Source of the DNA: Datnioides undecimradiatus
Taxonomy: Eukaryota; Chordata; Actinopteri; Lobotiformes; Datnioididae
NCBI GenBank assembly: GCA_008933995.1
Contig: WARS01000048.1
Location: 6,730,938-6,794,937, forward strand
Reading direction: 5' to 3'
DNA: 64,000 nucleotides
This document shows, piece by piece, positions 27,681-50,111 of this stretch. The translations under genes and the position numbers were made by a program. Under the pieces are notes generated by a model that saw nothing but the letters and a program-made list of their open reading frames with translations, had not been told where the DNA came from and made no database searches. Within the stretch, counting starts at the first letter, position 1. Every line of letters starts with the position of its first letter.

Positions 27681-28103
27681 ATCATGAGCTTCATTGCACA
27701 AATCCATCATATGAAAGTGGTTAATGACAATAAAAAAGTGATTTAACATTATTGCTTTGCTCCACCAATCACCCCCGTCAGTGACAGCAGAGGGTCTTTC
27801 TCCTGTCTGTCCTGGAGCAAGCAGTGCTATAAACCCATTATATCCATATTGCTTTATGGAAATATAAATCAGCAGCAGCAGCGGTCCCCCAGTGGAGTGA
27901 GTGGCATCAATAAAATGTGTGCTTGAACAAGGTAGTCATGGATGGTGTCATAAAGAGTGACTCAGCGTAAGGAGCCCCGCAGGGTTCAGCCATGCAGACC
28001 CACGTGTTTTTACTCAAACTGGAAAAGCCTGATGAAATGCTCAGCAGGCACCGGCCGAGGACCTGCAGCTCTGAGGTTCCATCCTCATAACATGAAGCTG
28101 AAC
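27681..28103 (+). repeat. 423-bp direct duplication, copy 1
   Basis: Runs from ATCATGAGCTTCATTGCACA to CATGAAGCTGAAC and matches 31398-31819 with three differences seen by eye (one substitution, one A-run length change, one A/G change). Flanks on both sides differ, so the boundaries are sharp. It contains a 32-codon open frame starting MQTHVFLLKLEKPDEMLSRH, kept intact in both copies. It resembles no family I know. Confidence 0.9.
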
Positions 28104-29034
28104 CCTCAGCTGAACCAGTCCATCACTCATCTGTTTAGATAAGTACAGACATAAGTACAAACAGCAAACAGTCACTAGGGGGGCAAATAGTCTCAGATAT
28201 CCCTCGTGCTCCTTATAGTGTCACAGTCCAAATCATCTCAATAAGGTGCACATGTATTGCTGACAACTGAGGAAAAACAATTATCATACAGTAGCACACC
28301 TCAAACTGAATTCATAGACTGATATCACATGGATTTGCAAGTGTAATCTGCATTGATTTGGCAAGTTATTCCATTAAGCTGTGGATACGTGAGCTCTGGT
28401 AATTGCTTTCTCTCTCACGCACATATACACACACACACACACACATGCAGATACAGTATGTAAGCTATACACTTGGGATGTGTGTATAAGCAGTGTCTAA
28501 ATGGTTTTCCTACAGGGTATTGGGTGGAGAGCATTTATCTCTGCTTAGTGTGGAAAGAATAACCCGACTCATTTGAAGCCCATTCAACCATAACCGTCTG
28601 ATTTAGTCAGACTGAGAATGAGTGAATAACCGAGATGCTAATTCTCTGAGGGAATGAATAATAACTTGATGGAGTAAAGGTAGTCGCTGGGCAACCATGA
28701 ATGAATAAATACAAAGGTGTTTGTCAAGCAATGATTGAATAAGTACGAGGGAATCGGGGGTGGAAATCAAGCTTGTCAGGGGATGAAGGAATGAGTACGA
28801 GGCTTTTTTGTCAGGTGATGAGTGAGCATCATGTGTACGAGCTTGACTCAATTTATCAAAGGCAGCGGAGGAGCTTCAGACAGTAGTATTGGCAATAATG
28901 GGACAGAAAACCACAGACTGTAAAGTATGCAAGGACACACTGTGCATATTCTGCAACTACACACGCAGAAAGTCACACTCGGTACCAGTGCAACATTGTT
29001 TCGTGGATACTGGTTTGTCTGGTTTGGAGATTCA

Positions 29035-29100
29035 TGACTCCCAGAGGATGAATCTCTCTAGCTTTGGTGATAGGAGGTGGCACGAATTTGGAGAAATTCC
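29035..29100 (-). repeat. Fragment of common fish interspersed repeat
   Basis: CCCAGAGGATGAATCTCTCT followed by AGCTTTGGTGATAGGAGGTG is a reverse-orientation match to the CACCAAAGTCAT / TTCATCCTCTGGGGACCATG part of the element seen at 5815 and 39961. Confidence 0.5.
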
Positions 29101-29949
29101 CTCAAACTCAATATATAAGAACCAAATGAAATCATATCCTCATCTTATCTCTTCATATACCAAAAAAAACCTGATAACACTCTGAAAAATGATCACTAAT
29201 ATATTGTATTTGTCTTTTAATATAAATAATGTTATATCTATTCATATCTGAAATTCATTTTACCTTTTTGGATGAGAGGGAGAAAGTCCTCACAGCAGTG
29301 GTGGCAGTACGAGGCGGCAGAAGTCTCGTCTCACAGTTTATTTCTCTCAGTGACAGACTTTCATACCCTCAGAGTCGACAGCAGGTCCACCCCTCTCTGG
29401 CTTCACATCACCCACAGTTTGTCTTCTTTGCTGCGAAAACAAGTGAGACAGAATTCTCTTAACTTCTTTCTGTGAGCAGAGCGAGTCTGTCAGTCAAAAG
29501 TCAAAGAGGCCACCGCCTCTGTTTACATGTCAAACTCAGTGATTTAGACACAGTTGTAACAGCCTCTCACAGGTTAAAGACTCAAGCAATCAGGGGAAGC
29601 TCAGACTCATAATTAGCTGACCCTCATACATATAAATGAACTGGACAAAATGTTATAAAACACATGTCAGCGCAATGCAATTATATAAACAGCATCACAA
29701 ACTGCCTCCAACAGCACCATCAGGTTGGATCAGCACATCAAGAATTTATTGGACAAGACCTGAACGCTAAAATGTTTGGTTTTTGCTGGTGGTTTATCTT
29801 AGAAACATGAATTCAAATGTACACATACATTATCATACCTTAGTGCAATCACATTCTATATGCACACAAGATGTCAGGAAGTGCAAATAAAGTTCAAGTA
29901 TTGACAGGTATTTTCTATCAATGTCACACATTTTCTTTTGAAATAACTT

Positions 29950-30150
29950 GTAGCATCTGTGACCTCCTTATTGACCCTTGTGGTGTCATGTCAAGAACCT
30001 ACTGGGACAGGAAAATATACAATTTAGAGTGTTTAATCTGTACACTTCCGGCATGTGTGCTTGGAAAAACATTTTGCACAAACTGGGACATTCCTGCCTG
30101 TAATAACAGCCTTAGTTTATTTTGTCAGTAAGCTAAAAGTTTAAATGAAG
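29950..30150 (+). repeat. Diverged repeat, copy 2
   Basis: Partner of 27280-27470; see that entry for the shared blocks. An apparent 86-aa open frame (29871-30131) lies over it and is not supported as a gene. Confidence 0.5.
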
Positions 30151-31397
30151 AAACCAGGAAATTTATAAAATAAAAACCTTAGAATAGTCTGCAAGACACA
30201 TGCTGAATCTCTGTGAGCCAAACCACTTTACGCTCAATGATGCACATTAATGTGAAGGACAGCTGAAGGCCAGTGAGGTTGTGCCTCCAAGTTAATATCA
30301 GAGTTGAATCAAGAAACAAAGCTACAAGTCATGTGTATGAGGTTTGACCAAGATGTTTTAAGACGGTATGTGCTGCTTATGAATGCAGCACAGCAAAGCA
30401 ACAAGTAAGCAGCAGCTGCTGACTTAACAGTTTTTAATCAGCATAAGTTGCATTGTGTGATCTCCAAGCTGGACCAGAGCTGCAGGCAATCATGTGGCCA
30501 CTTGCAGTGGCGCCTGAGATCCTGTTCATGTGCATTGTCACCATGGACGTCAAACTCCAGGTGTAGGCAAATATAATAAAAATAAGATTCATGTTTTGTC
30601 TTTGTAGCGTCATAGAGGGACACTAGTGCATCAGGAAGTGTGTTGCACACACCCAAGAGTCAGACTGTCAGCAGAGAGCTCTAATGCACCATTCTGAGTT
30701 ATCAGAGAGAGGAAATGTAGCACCAATGACATGAAGTAAACACAATGGTGCTTTGGTTCTCCATCATGGCACAGCACACTGAAAATACACTGGATTCTTG
30801 GCTGCTGTCACTCCCCACCGTCTTTCTCTAAAGATTTGGTAACTGCGACTTCCTTTTCTTTATCAAAATAAATCAACATCCAGCACACAGTGCAGATGAT
30901 ACCTTACAAGGTCACAAAACAGGACCTCCGGGGAGCAACCAAAGCCTGGCAGAAGCCCACTGAGCAGTATATCGCTGAACAAGATGACAAAGTTAAAAGG
31001 GACGGCGGCAAAATTTGAATGGCAGATATGTTCGCGTGTGCTTTCACTTTCATTTAAAATAAAAATTTGAATGCAAGGCTTTTACGTGTAAAAGAGACCC
31101 TAGACTCCTTCTGCACTGTGGTACTGCTGAGTAAAAGATCTGTTTTACCAGCACCGGCTTACTGTTTGTCTTTTAGCATCGGATTTACAAGGACACATCA
31201 CACCAGTATTTTTTGAACACTGTGCTCTTGGGCACAAAACCATTAAAATAATGATAATAAAGAGTGTTTGATGGACATTTTCCCAAAAAATGTGTGTGTT
31301 TTACAATAGTAAAGTGCAAGTCATTTGGTTTTCTGAATGAAATCACATCGCACTGAAGTGTTCCTGTAGGAAAATTCCTTTAAACTGGAAAAAAAAA

Positions 31398-31819
31398 ATC
31401 ATGAGCTTCATTGCACAAATCCATCATATAAAAGTGGTTAATGACAATAAAAAGTGATTTAACATTATTGCTTTGCTCCACCAATCACCCCCGTCAGTGA
31501 CAGCAGAGGGTCTTTCTCCTGTCTGTCCTGGAGCAAGCAGTGCTATAAACCCATTATATCCATATTGCTTTATGGAAATATAAATCAGCAGCAGCAGCGG
31601 TCCCCCGGTGGAGTGAGTGGCATCAATAAAATGTGTGCTTGAACAAGGTAGTCATGGATGGTGTCATAAAGAGTGACTCAGCGTAAGGAGCCCCGCAGGG
31701 TTCAGCCATGCAGACCCACGTGTTTTTACTCAAACTGGAAAAGCCTGATGAAATGCTCAGCAGGCACCGGCCGAGGACCTGCAGCTCTGAGGTTCCATCC
31801 TCATAACATGAAGCTGAAC
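31398..31819 (+). repeat. 423-bp direct duplication, copy 2
   Basis: Second copy of 27681-28103, 3717 bp downstream at its left end, same orientation, about 99% identical. It is preceded by a ten-base A-run and followed by unrelated AAAAATATGACAAGC. No clear target-site duplication is visible. Confidence 0.9.
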
Positions 31820-32064
31820 AAAAATATGACAAGCAGGCAGCAGGTCCTGGGTTACAGGCTGTCATGTGACCACTTGTACTTTATATGTGCCTTTATATAA
31901 CATCTGGAAGACATCTGAGACGTCACTGTGGGAAATGCGTTCCGCAAGTATTCATGCTGGCTCACTGTCACACTGTCGTGACTGAATCAGACACTTGAAT
32001 ACAACAGAGCCATCAGTAATGTAATGAGTAACACCTGTGCTTTACCTAAAATGACCAATCTCGG

Positions 32065-32142
32065 TTGACATTTGATTGGTCAGTCGAGGTATATTGACAT
32101 TTGATTGGTCAATCGAGGTATATTGACATTTGATTGGTCAGA
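32065..32142 (+). repeat. 29-bp tandem repeat carrying CCAAT-type motifs
   Basis: TTGACATTTGATTGGTCAGT... starts at 32065, 32094 and 32123 (period exactly 29). Each unit holds GATTGGTCA, an inverted CCAAT box, and TGACCAAT lies just upstream at 32052 in the opposite sense. It could be a cluster of NF-Y-like sites or only a minisatellite. Confidence 0.85.
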
Positions 32143-32686
32143 TTGATTGAAAATAAATGTCTTTGTCCAAGATAACAAGCAAATAAACAGCAGAAATAAA
32201 GGCCATAACAGAAGATATCCCTCAAAGCATTCAACGTCTTCAACGTCAACAGTATGCTCATATTGAAGCTACCTCTCCTCACCTCGTGACCTCCTGCAAC
32301 ACTGTTGGAGTTATTTTGCGTTGTCCTGTGCCGGTTCAATACCTGGTCAGTCGCGTCCATTAGCTACCTGCCTAAAGAGCTCAGCAGCAATCAGACTGTC
32401 TTTTGCTGTCATGTTATTTATACATCTGAGTCCTGGCATCAAAAACAACTCATGAATATTTCACATAATATTATCAGATAACATCAACATAAAGTATGAA
32501 ATGCATCTTTATCCAACAGCAACTTTGCACCACCATAGATACATTTGCAATATAAATAAAGCACTCAATCACTTTGTTTACTGAAACACCACATACTCTC
32601 TGCCTCCTGTCCTCAGGTGTCCTTCTCATCTGGTCAGGATGAGGGAGCATTTCATTTGTCGTCACGGGAAACCTGGATGTTGAGTC

Positions 32687-32888
32687 TCAGTCTTCCTCAT
32701 AGTCTTCTGTCTCTGGTCGGCCTGCAAACTGCACCTGCGGGGCCCAAAGCTGCGCTAAGATCCCCTGCAGTTACCCTGTGTTACCACAGGGAGGCACTGC
32801 AGGGGTGCTGGTGGTTGAGCAGCTGTGCATTGGCAGGAGGAGGACAACTCAGCTCCACCTCCAGACGGTGTTTGGGGTCAGCTAGTGG
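32687..32888 (-). other. Unidentified exon-like sequence
   Basis: On the minus strand, CTGCAG|CCACTAGC at 32888 is a fair splice acceptor, followed by an open stretch reading PLADPKHRLEVELSCPPP. A donor-like GTAACA follows 32785. A second acceptor-like CCCGCAG precedes 32734, with an open stretch ending FAGRPETEDYEED and stop at 32687. The two pieces are not in phase with each other in those frames, so they may belong to different or decayed exons. No family recognised. Confidence 0.25.
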
Positions 32889-33891
32889 CTGCAGCACAAG
32901 AGGACAAAAGAGTGAATTATGAATTTAAAGCCATATTATGACTAACAGCACACATGTGTAACTAATCATTTCCATACCTGTATCTGCTACAGCTTCCTGC
33001 ACTGCTGAGCAGCAGAGTGTGTAAGATAAATAATCACTGAATCACTAACAATAAGACTGGCAAGACTATTGTAATAATGTTATTAATGATTTCCAAACCT
33101 GTGGTACCTATAATTATGTGCACCACCTAGTTCCTAGTCTTTAACTTTTGTTTCACATTAAAGACGTCTCTACATATCATACATTGAGATCCACCGTAAA
33201 TAAAATAAATCTTGAACACAGGCACCCTCATCAAATTCACAAAACATACAAAACCACAGCTTTTGGATTATATTATCTCTTGATCAGCAACCAAGCTGCG
33301 GGTTTGTCCATAGAGAAAAGTAATGAAAGGTGTGAGAAGAATCCACCATTTTTATGAGTAATAGAATATCACGAGGTCGAGTAGAGACAGTAGATGAATA
33401 ACTTCCATCTCCCGATCATCAGTGTTGCATCAAAAGAAAAATATCCCCACTCTGCTCTGTGATAGCAAGCAAAGCCTTGTATTTGAATGAAATCTGCTTT
33501 GTATAACTGTGATTAAGTGTGCTGCGTGTGAGATTTGTGATGTACACAGTGCATTCCAAACATGCTGGCTGCGCATGTACCTTTAAGTACTAAGGTACCT
33601 TTAGCACAGCAGCTCGAATCCAGTCTGATCAAACAACGATGGATGGCCACCTGCAACTAGTACGAACTCAAATTCATGAATGTTAGATGCAAATATGGAG
33701 CGCCTGCTTTTTATATAAAGTAATTTGCCTGTATGGACAGATCACATCTTTTCTGACATCTAGTGGAGAATAAGAGGACTTACATGCAGGATGGGCTGAT
33801 GTATGCATGTCTCTAATGTCTGATAGATTTCTTTTTTGTTAATTAATCATTTGTGTTTGGAGGCCGTCCATGTGATTTCCCCTGTGGGCTT

Positions 33892-34170
33892 TTACATGCT
33901 GTTGATTTCTGTGCTCGACATATCTGCAGAATAAAACATCATCAGCTCTGAGGACGGTGCCGTCTCTTGTTGCAAAAAAAGAATAAAAGTCAGAAGTTGG
34001 ATTGTTGCAAACGAATGAGTTGAGTTTTTCACTGCTGCTGCCAAGACCTTTAATACATTTCTGATGAGTTTTTGATCAATATCGCTTGGCAGACGAACCT
34101 TTAAATCCATACTGCTGAGGTTAAAAAGATCAGGTCTAAAATTCTTCAGACTAAACAGACACAAACACAC
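33892..34170 (-). other. Unidentified open frame just downstream of clcn7
   Basis: A 92-codon open frame (minus strand) whose composition is not repetitive, with segments such as MDLKVRLPSDIDQKLIRNVL and KVLAAAVKNSTHSFATIQ. A good-looking splice acceptor (TGTGTCTGTTTAG) sits near its beginning. It starts only about 30 bp beyond the putative clcn7 poly(A) signal. It could be a relic exon, part of an unannotated gene, or chance. Confidence 0.25.
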
Positions 34171-34198
34171 AAATGTATAACAACAGATAAATTTAAAC

Positions 34199-34204
34199 TT
34201 TATT
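34199..34204 (-). promoter_or_regulatory. clcn7: Putative clcn7 poly(A) signal (distal)
   Basis: AATAAA in the context GAATTAATAAAGTTT on the minus strand, 1.6 kb after the stop codon. A nearer AATAAA lies at 35429-35434, so two 3'UTR lengths are possible. Confidence 0.5.
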
Positions 34205-34618
34205 AATTCACAAAAGGCTTATCCAGTGGTTATAAAATCAAGCATGGTCTATATTTAACATCTACAACTGTACAACTGAACAAAAACAGGAGACAAAATC
34301 AAAGATTAAAACCAACAAAGTGCACAAAGGACAAAAATGAACACTGATACTTGGGGAAATGTTAGTTTTACAAACTGACTGAATAAATTAATTTTAAATC
34401 TATATGGTGCGTCACCCTGACTGAGCGGAGAAAGTGATTGGTTCAAACAGAAGGTGTGCGCTAATCAATGGTTTACATTCGTATTGAGACGCAGAGGGAC
34501 ACTTGTGGGTATTTCTCAAGAAAACTTCTTTCAGTAGTGGGTCAAAGTGCAAACAAGTGGACAATTGATGTTCGTACATCAATATCAATCCATCAATCCA
34601 TTTTTTACTGACAGTAGT

Positions 34619-34624
<6 letters not shown>

Positions 34625-34690
<66 letters not shown>
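34625..34690 (+). repeat. Long TG microsatellite with CG tail
   Basis: (GT)30 followed by GCGCGCGC, the longest pure dinucleotide tract in the window. Alternating purine-pyrimidine sequence of this kind favours Z-DNA. Confidence 0.95.
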
Positions 34691-34691
<1 letters not shown>

Positions 34692-35786
34692 CACGTGTAT
34701 ATTTTCCCAGTAGAGCTGACAGAAGGGGAGAAGGAAGGATCTGTGTCTCCATGTAATAACAGATCATTCCTGTTCAAACCGCCTCCGCTGCGTCTCACAG
34801 CCAAATGAAACGATATTAAAAAGGCAAGCTGTGAGTCTCCTCTCCAGTCGTCCTGCTGCACTTGTGCAGACCTCTCGTTGGCCCTTTAATTATGGGATAT
34901 GTGGAGCCCAAACGTTCCCTGACCACATGTGAGCCCAAAGCTCGCAGTTAAAACCAAAAACAAGCATCAACAATAAATAACTGCATTCGCTCAGTGCAAA
35001 ACTACACAAAAATGGAAAATACTAACATTTCTAACATCACCAAAGAACTTTAAACAATCGGTGAAGTTGCTGACATGACGAACTGACTCTTGAACATGAA
35101 GACCCAGTCAAATCATCAGATTTCCAAAGCAAACCACCTGAAATCCCTCGTTTAGTTAAGTAACAGTAAGAGATAAAAAGCATCCGTCTGAATTATTTAA
35201 AACTGTTTAATCACTGTTTGAACTGAGCAATAATGTATCGCCACATTGCCATTACACGTCTTCATAAGGGAAATATCATTAAACTGCTGACATGATGTAG
35301 AGGCGACAGAATAAGATGTAGAACAGACAGAGAGTTTACTGTGCAGATTGTTTAGTGAACAACTAAACAGCGCATAAAACAATACACTCGAATCTTCACT
35401 GCTTCGAACTGGCAAAGTGGCTTTTTGTTTTATTTTAAAAAGATCCCGGGATTCTGACTTCATTTGACCCAATGCATCGACAAAGTAAACAAGCTACCAC
35501 AGCAGCCTTCAGCCTAGCTGTGATAACGCTGACTGGAGGACTCACAGACTCGACGGAGAAAATGTGTGTGTTAGGGACAAGTTATTCCTTCCAAGTTTGA
35601 AATCAAGTTTGACATTCACTTGAGTCTTTCGGTTAATGAAGCTTGTAGAATGGGTTTCGTCGTGTTGTCATGGTGACAGTTTTAGTTAGTATCAGCGACC
35701 TCTTGTTGGCCCTTAACCGTGTCTGTTTAGAATGCATAGCTGGTGGTAAACAGCTTCTGAGGCATCAGGTGGTCATAGTTCATGGA

Positions 35787-35789
<3 letters not shown>

Positions 35790-35831
<42 letters not shown>
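35790..35831 (+). repeat. TG microsatellite at the start of the clcn7 3'UTR
   Basis: (GT)21 on the plus strand; on the clcn7 coding strand it reads TAG, T, then (AC)n, directly after the stop codon. CA repeats in RNA are known binding sites for hnRNP L. Confidence 0.95.
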
Positions 35832-47705
<11,874 letters not shown>

Positions 47706-50111
47706 GTTGGCCTCCGGTAGCTCGCCACATTCAGTGACGTTATTATATTTCATTAATTGCAGTTGTTCCTAGTTAGCTACTGCTGCTCTATCTCAGCTCC
47801 CCATGATCACTCCTGTAACTCGTGACGTTTTGTAAGGCTCGCACGCTAGGCCAAAAATATCGAGTTGGCGCGTTGGCTGCTGGGAATTGTAGTCTATTTC
47901 TGTTGAAGGCTCAAAAGTCTGCCAATAAACCGATGGTCACAAGTGAAGGGGAAGGTGTTCACATCCTCTACTTAGGTAAAAGTAATTCAACTCCAGTATA
48001 AAAAATAAAAAGTGAAAGGTAAATGCATCATATTGAAATGTGGAGATGTTAAATGTGGGCTACTAAGAATAGGCCTATAATTTAGAGAAAAATGAGAAAT
48101 AAAAATGTACAGTTACTTTTAAATTTTATAGTATACAATTAAAACTGATGCATCCCTGTGTACCTGTTCTTGTATAGATGGTCATGGAGAGGTCATTTTA
48201 AAATATTCTAACCACATACTATACTGCCGGGTAATTTTAATCTTTAATAGGATATGTTTTATGGGACTGATCATATGTTTTTGATTAAAATCTTGATCTG
48301 TAAAGTGACTAGTGACTAACACTATTAAATAAACAGAGTAGAGCGCAACCGTCTGCTCTGATCATGAGCAACATGAAATGGAAATATTCAAATCAAGTAC
48401 AAGGACCTCAAAAATTGTAAAATAAAAAAAGTTTCAAGTTTGATGTGTCGTACTTGGTCACAACCCACAGCTGATACGAACTTAGCGAACTTGACAATAG
48501 CCTGAGAGACTTTCTCATTATGCATTCAGTGCATTCAAATTAAGATGTAAGAGAAAAGTGAATCTGTGAAACAAGTGTGCAGAATTCATATGGATCTCTT
48601 TTTTACTAAAGACAGATACAATACTTGTTATTTTATTTCTGGCATACAAACATATAAAAGACAGACACAAAATCAAAGACTGTGATGGAGGCTGCTAAGG
48701 TGAACATATTCAAAGTGACACAAAATGTTTCATTCCGCCTGCATCATACTTTTGTAGCTTGGCATCCAGCAAAAGGACAAAACTAAGGTGAGATAAGTTT
48801 GAATAAATTTGTTAATATAAAAATAAGCATTATAACTTACGTGGACATAGTAAAAATAAAACACCCACCAGACTGCGGCCATATAGTGGCTATCAATTGA
48901 ACTAAAAAAAGTTAAAGACATCAACAAACAGTCCAGACAAAAAGTGCAGCATTGTTTATGGTCACAATTAATTTAATAATTATAAGCTGGATGATTATAG
49001 AACCCATTATGTCTCTTCGCCTAAAAATACAAGTATAAAAAATACAAACAAATATTAAAAAAAAAAATACAAAATAACATTAAATGAACAATTAGAAGAG
49101 AACCTTACTGGAGCTATTATTGTAGGATCATTTGTAGTGCTTAAGGATTTATTAGTCGATCAAAGTCAGGTTATTTTAACTTTGCTGATCAGTCTGAGAG
49201 GTTCTGATAGATTACTAAGTCAGACACTGTTGATACTTCCACACAGTAAACTGTGTTTATACTCTGCCTCTGCATGAAATGAAACACAGTACATTTGCAA
49301 CACATATACATTTACTCATATGCTGTATAAATTCACAGTACTTTACCAGAATGTTTCCATTTTATGCACCTTTCTACTGTACTGTACTTTTTTAACTATA
49401 CTAGATTTGTCTGACAGCTTCTGTAACACAGTTAACATAGTTATTCTTAGATTACACCTTTTTGCAACCTTGCAAAACATGTATCTCCAAATTTAGTGAT
49501 TTTGAATTTGAACTTTGTTAAGACAGTGGAATGAAGTGTTTCTTTATAGATTGAGAAAATTCTCATACTTCTTAAACTTAATAAATTATTGCAGAAACCC
49601 TCTTGGATTTGCTTGAAAATATACTGTTTCTCTTTTTAGAGACACAGACAGATAAGCACTGCTGTTTGAACTAGCCAGCAATATATAAAGTAGTAAAAAT
49701 ACATGCACATTAATGCAGCCAGAGTATTATTCCAAAAACACCCAATGTAATAGTAAAGTACTGATAGTAACCACTTCACTGCCGGATCAGTACTTCAGTT
49801 TATAAAATGTATAAAATTTGCTGATAATATTAAGTACTTTTACTTAAGTACTGCATTTAGGTCTTTTACTTATAATGACAACTGAAATTATAACTTATGT
49901 ATGAGTATTTTCACATAGTAATATAGCTTACTCCTGTAAGGGATCTGGGCACTTCTTCCATAACTGCTATCTCTAAGTCCAATATGAATATAAACCAGTG
50001 TGTGCACATCTAACGAATATGAAAGGCTGAAATCTAAAAGAAATTTGTTTTTATATTTGTTCTTTAATAGGCAGGCAACCTAAGATCTAAGATTGTGTTT
50101 TAGAATGAAAC
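47706..50111. other. Intergenic region between ptx4 and clcn7
   Basis: The first 200 bp above the clcn7 start codon should hold its 5'UTR and promoter (see 47875-47893). Two TGACGTT elements (about 47736 and 47823) resemble CRE half-sites, and GTCACGAG on the minus strand around 47820 is an imperfect match to the lysosomal CLEAR box GTCACGTGAC. The rest is AT-rich with no gene. ATTAAA at 50063-50068 (minus strand) may be the ptx4 poly(A) signal, implying a very short 3'UTR. Confidence 0.45.
47875..47893 (-). promoter_or_regulatory. clcn7: ZNF143/Staf-type promoter motif upstream of clcn7
   Basis: The minus strand reads ACTACAATTCCCAGCAGCC, a close match to the vertebrate ACTACAATTCCCAGAATGC promoter element bound by ZNF143 (and associated THAP11/HCFC1). 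It sits about 170 bp upstream of the clcn7 ATG, the usual place for a TATA-less housekeeping promoter. Confidence 0.7.

Larger units (their letters stand above)
26421..34198. other. Intergenic region between arhgdig and clcn7
   Basis: No gene could be assigned. It contains a near-identical direct duplication (27681-28103 and 31398-31819), an older repeat pair (27280-27470 and 29950-30150), a fragment of the common fish repeat (29035-29100), a 29-bp tandem repeat with CCAAT motifs (32065-32142), and two unidentified exon-like stretches on the minus strand (32687-32888 and 33892-34170). Confidence 0.6.
34205..35832 (-). other. clcn7: clcn7 3'UTR (putative)
   Basis: Sequence between the stop codon and the distal AATAAA. 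It begins one base after TAG with a (CA)21 run (35790-35831, read on the coding strand) and contains a 30-unit CA run further on (34625-34685). No open frame of interest was seen. Confidence 0.55.

Noticed and set aside
27957..31900. Repeated plus-strand open frame MTQRKEPRRVQPCRP... in both duplication copies
   Set aside because: Its presence twice reflects the DNA duplication; the frame diverges after the duplication boundary and matches no known protein. Kept only as a repeat.
34412..34861. 149-aa minus-strand open frame
   Set aside because: Its core is the 30-unit CA repeat read as His/Thr; the flanks show no conserved protein.
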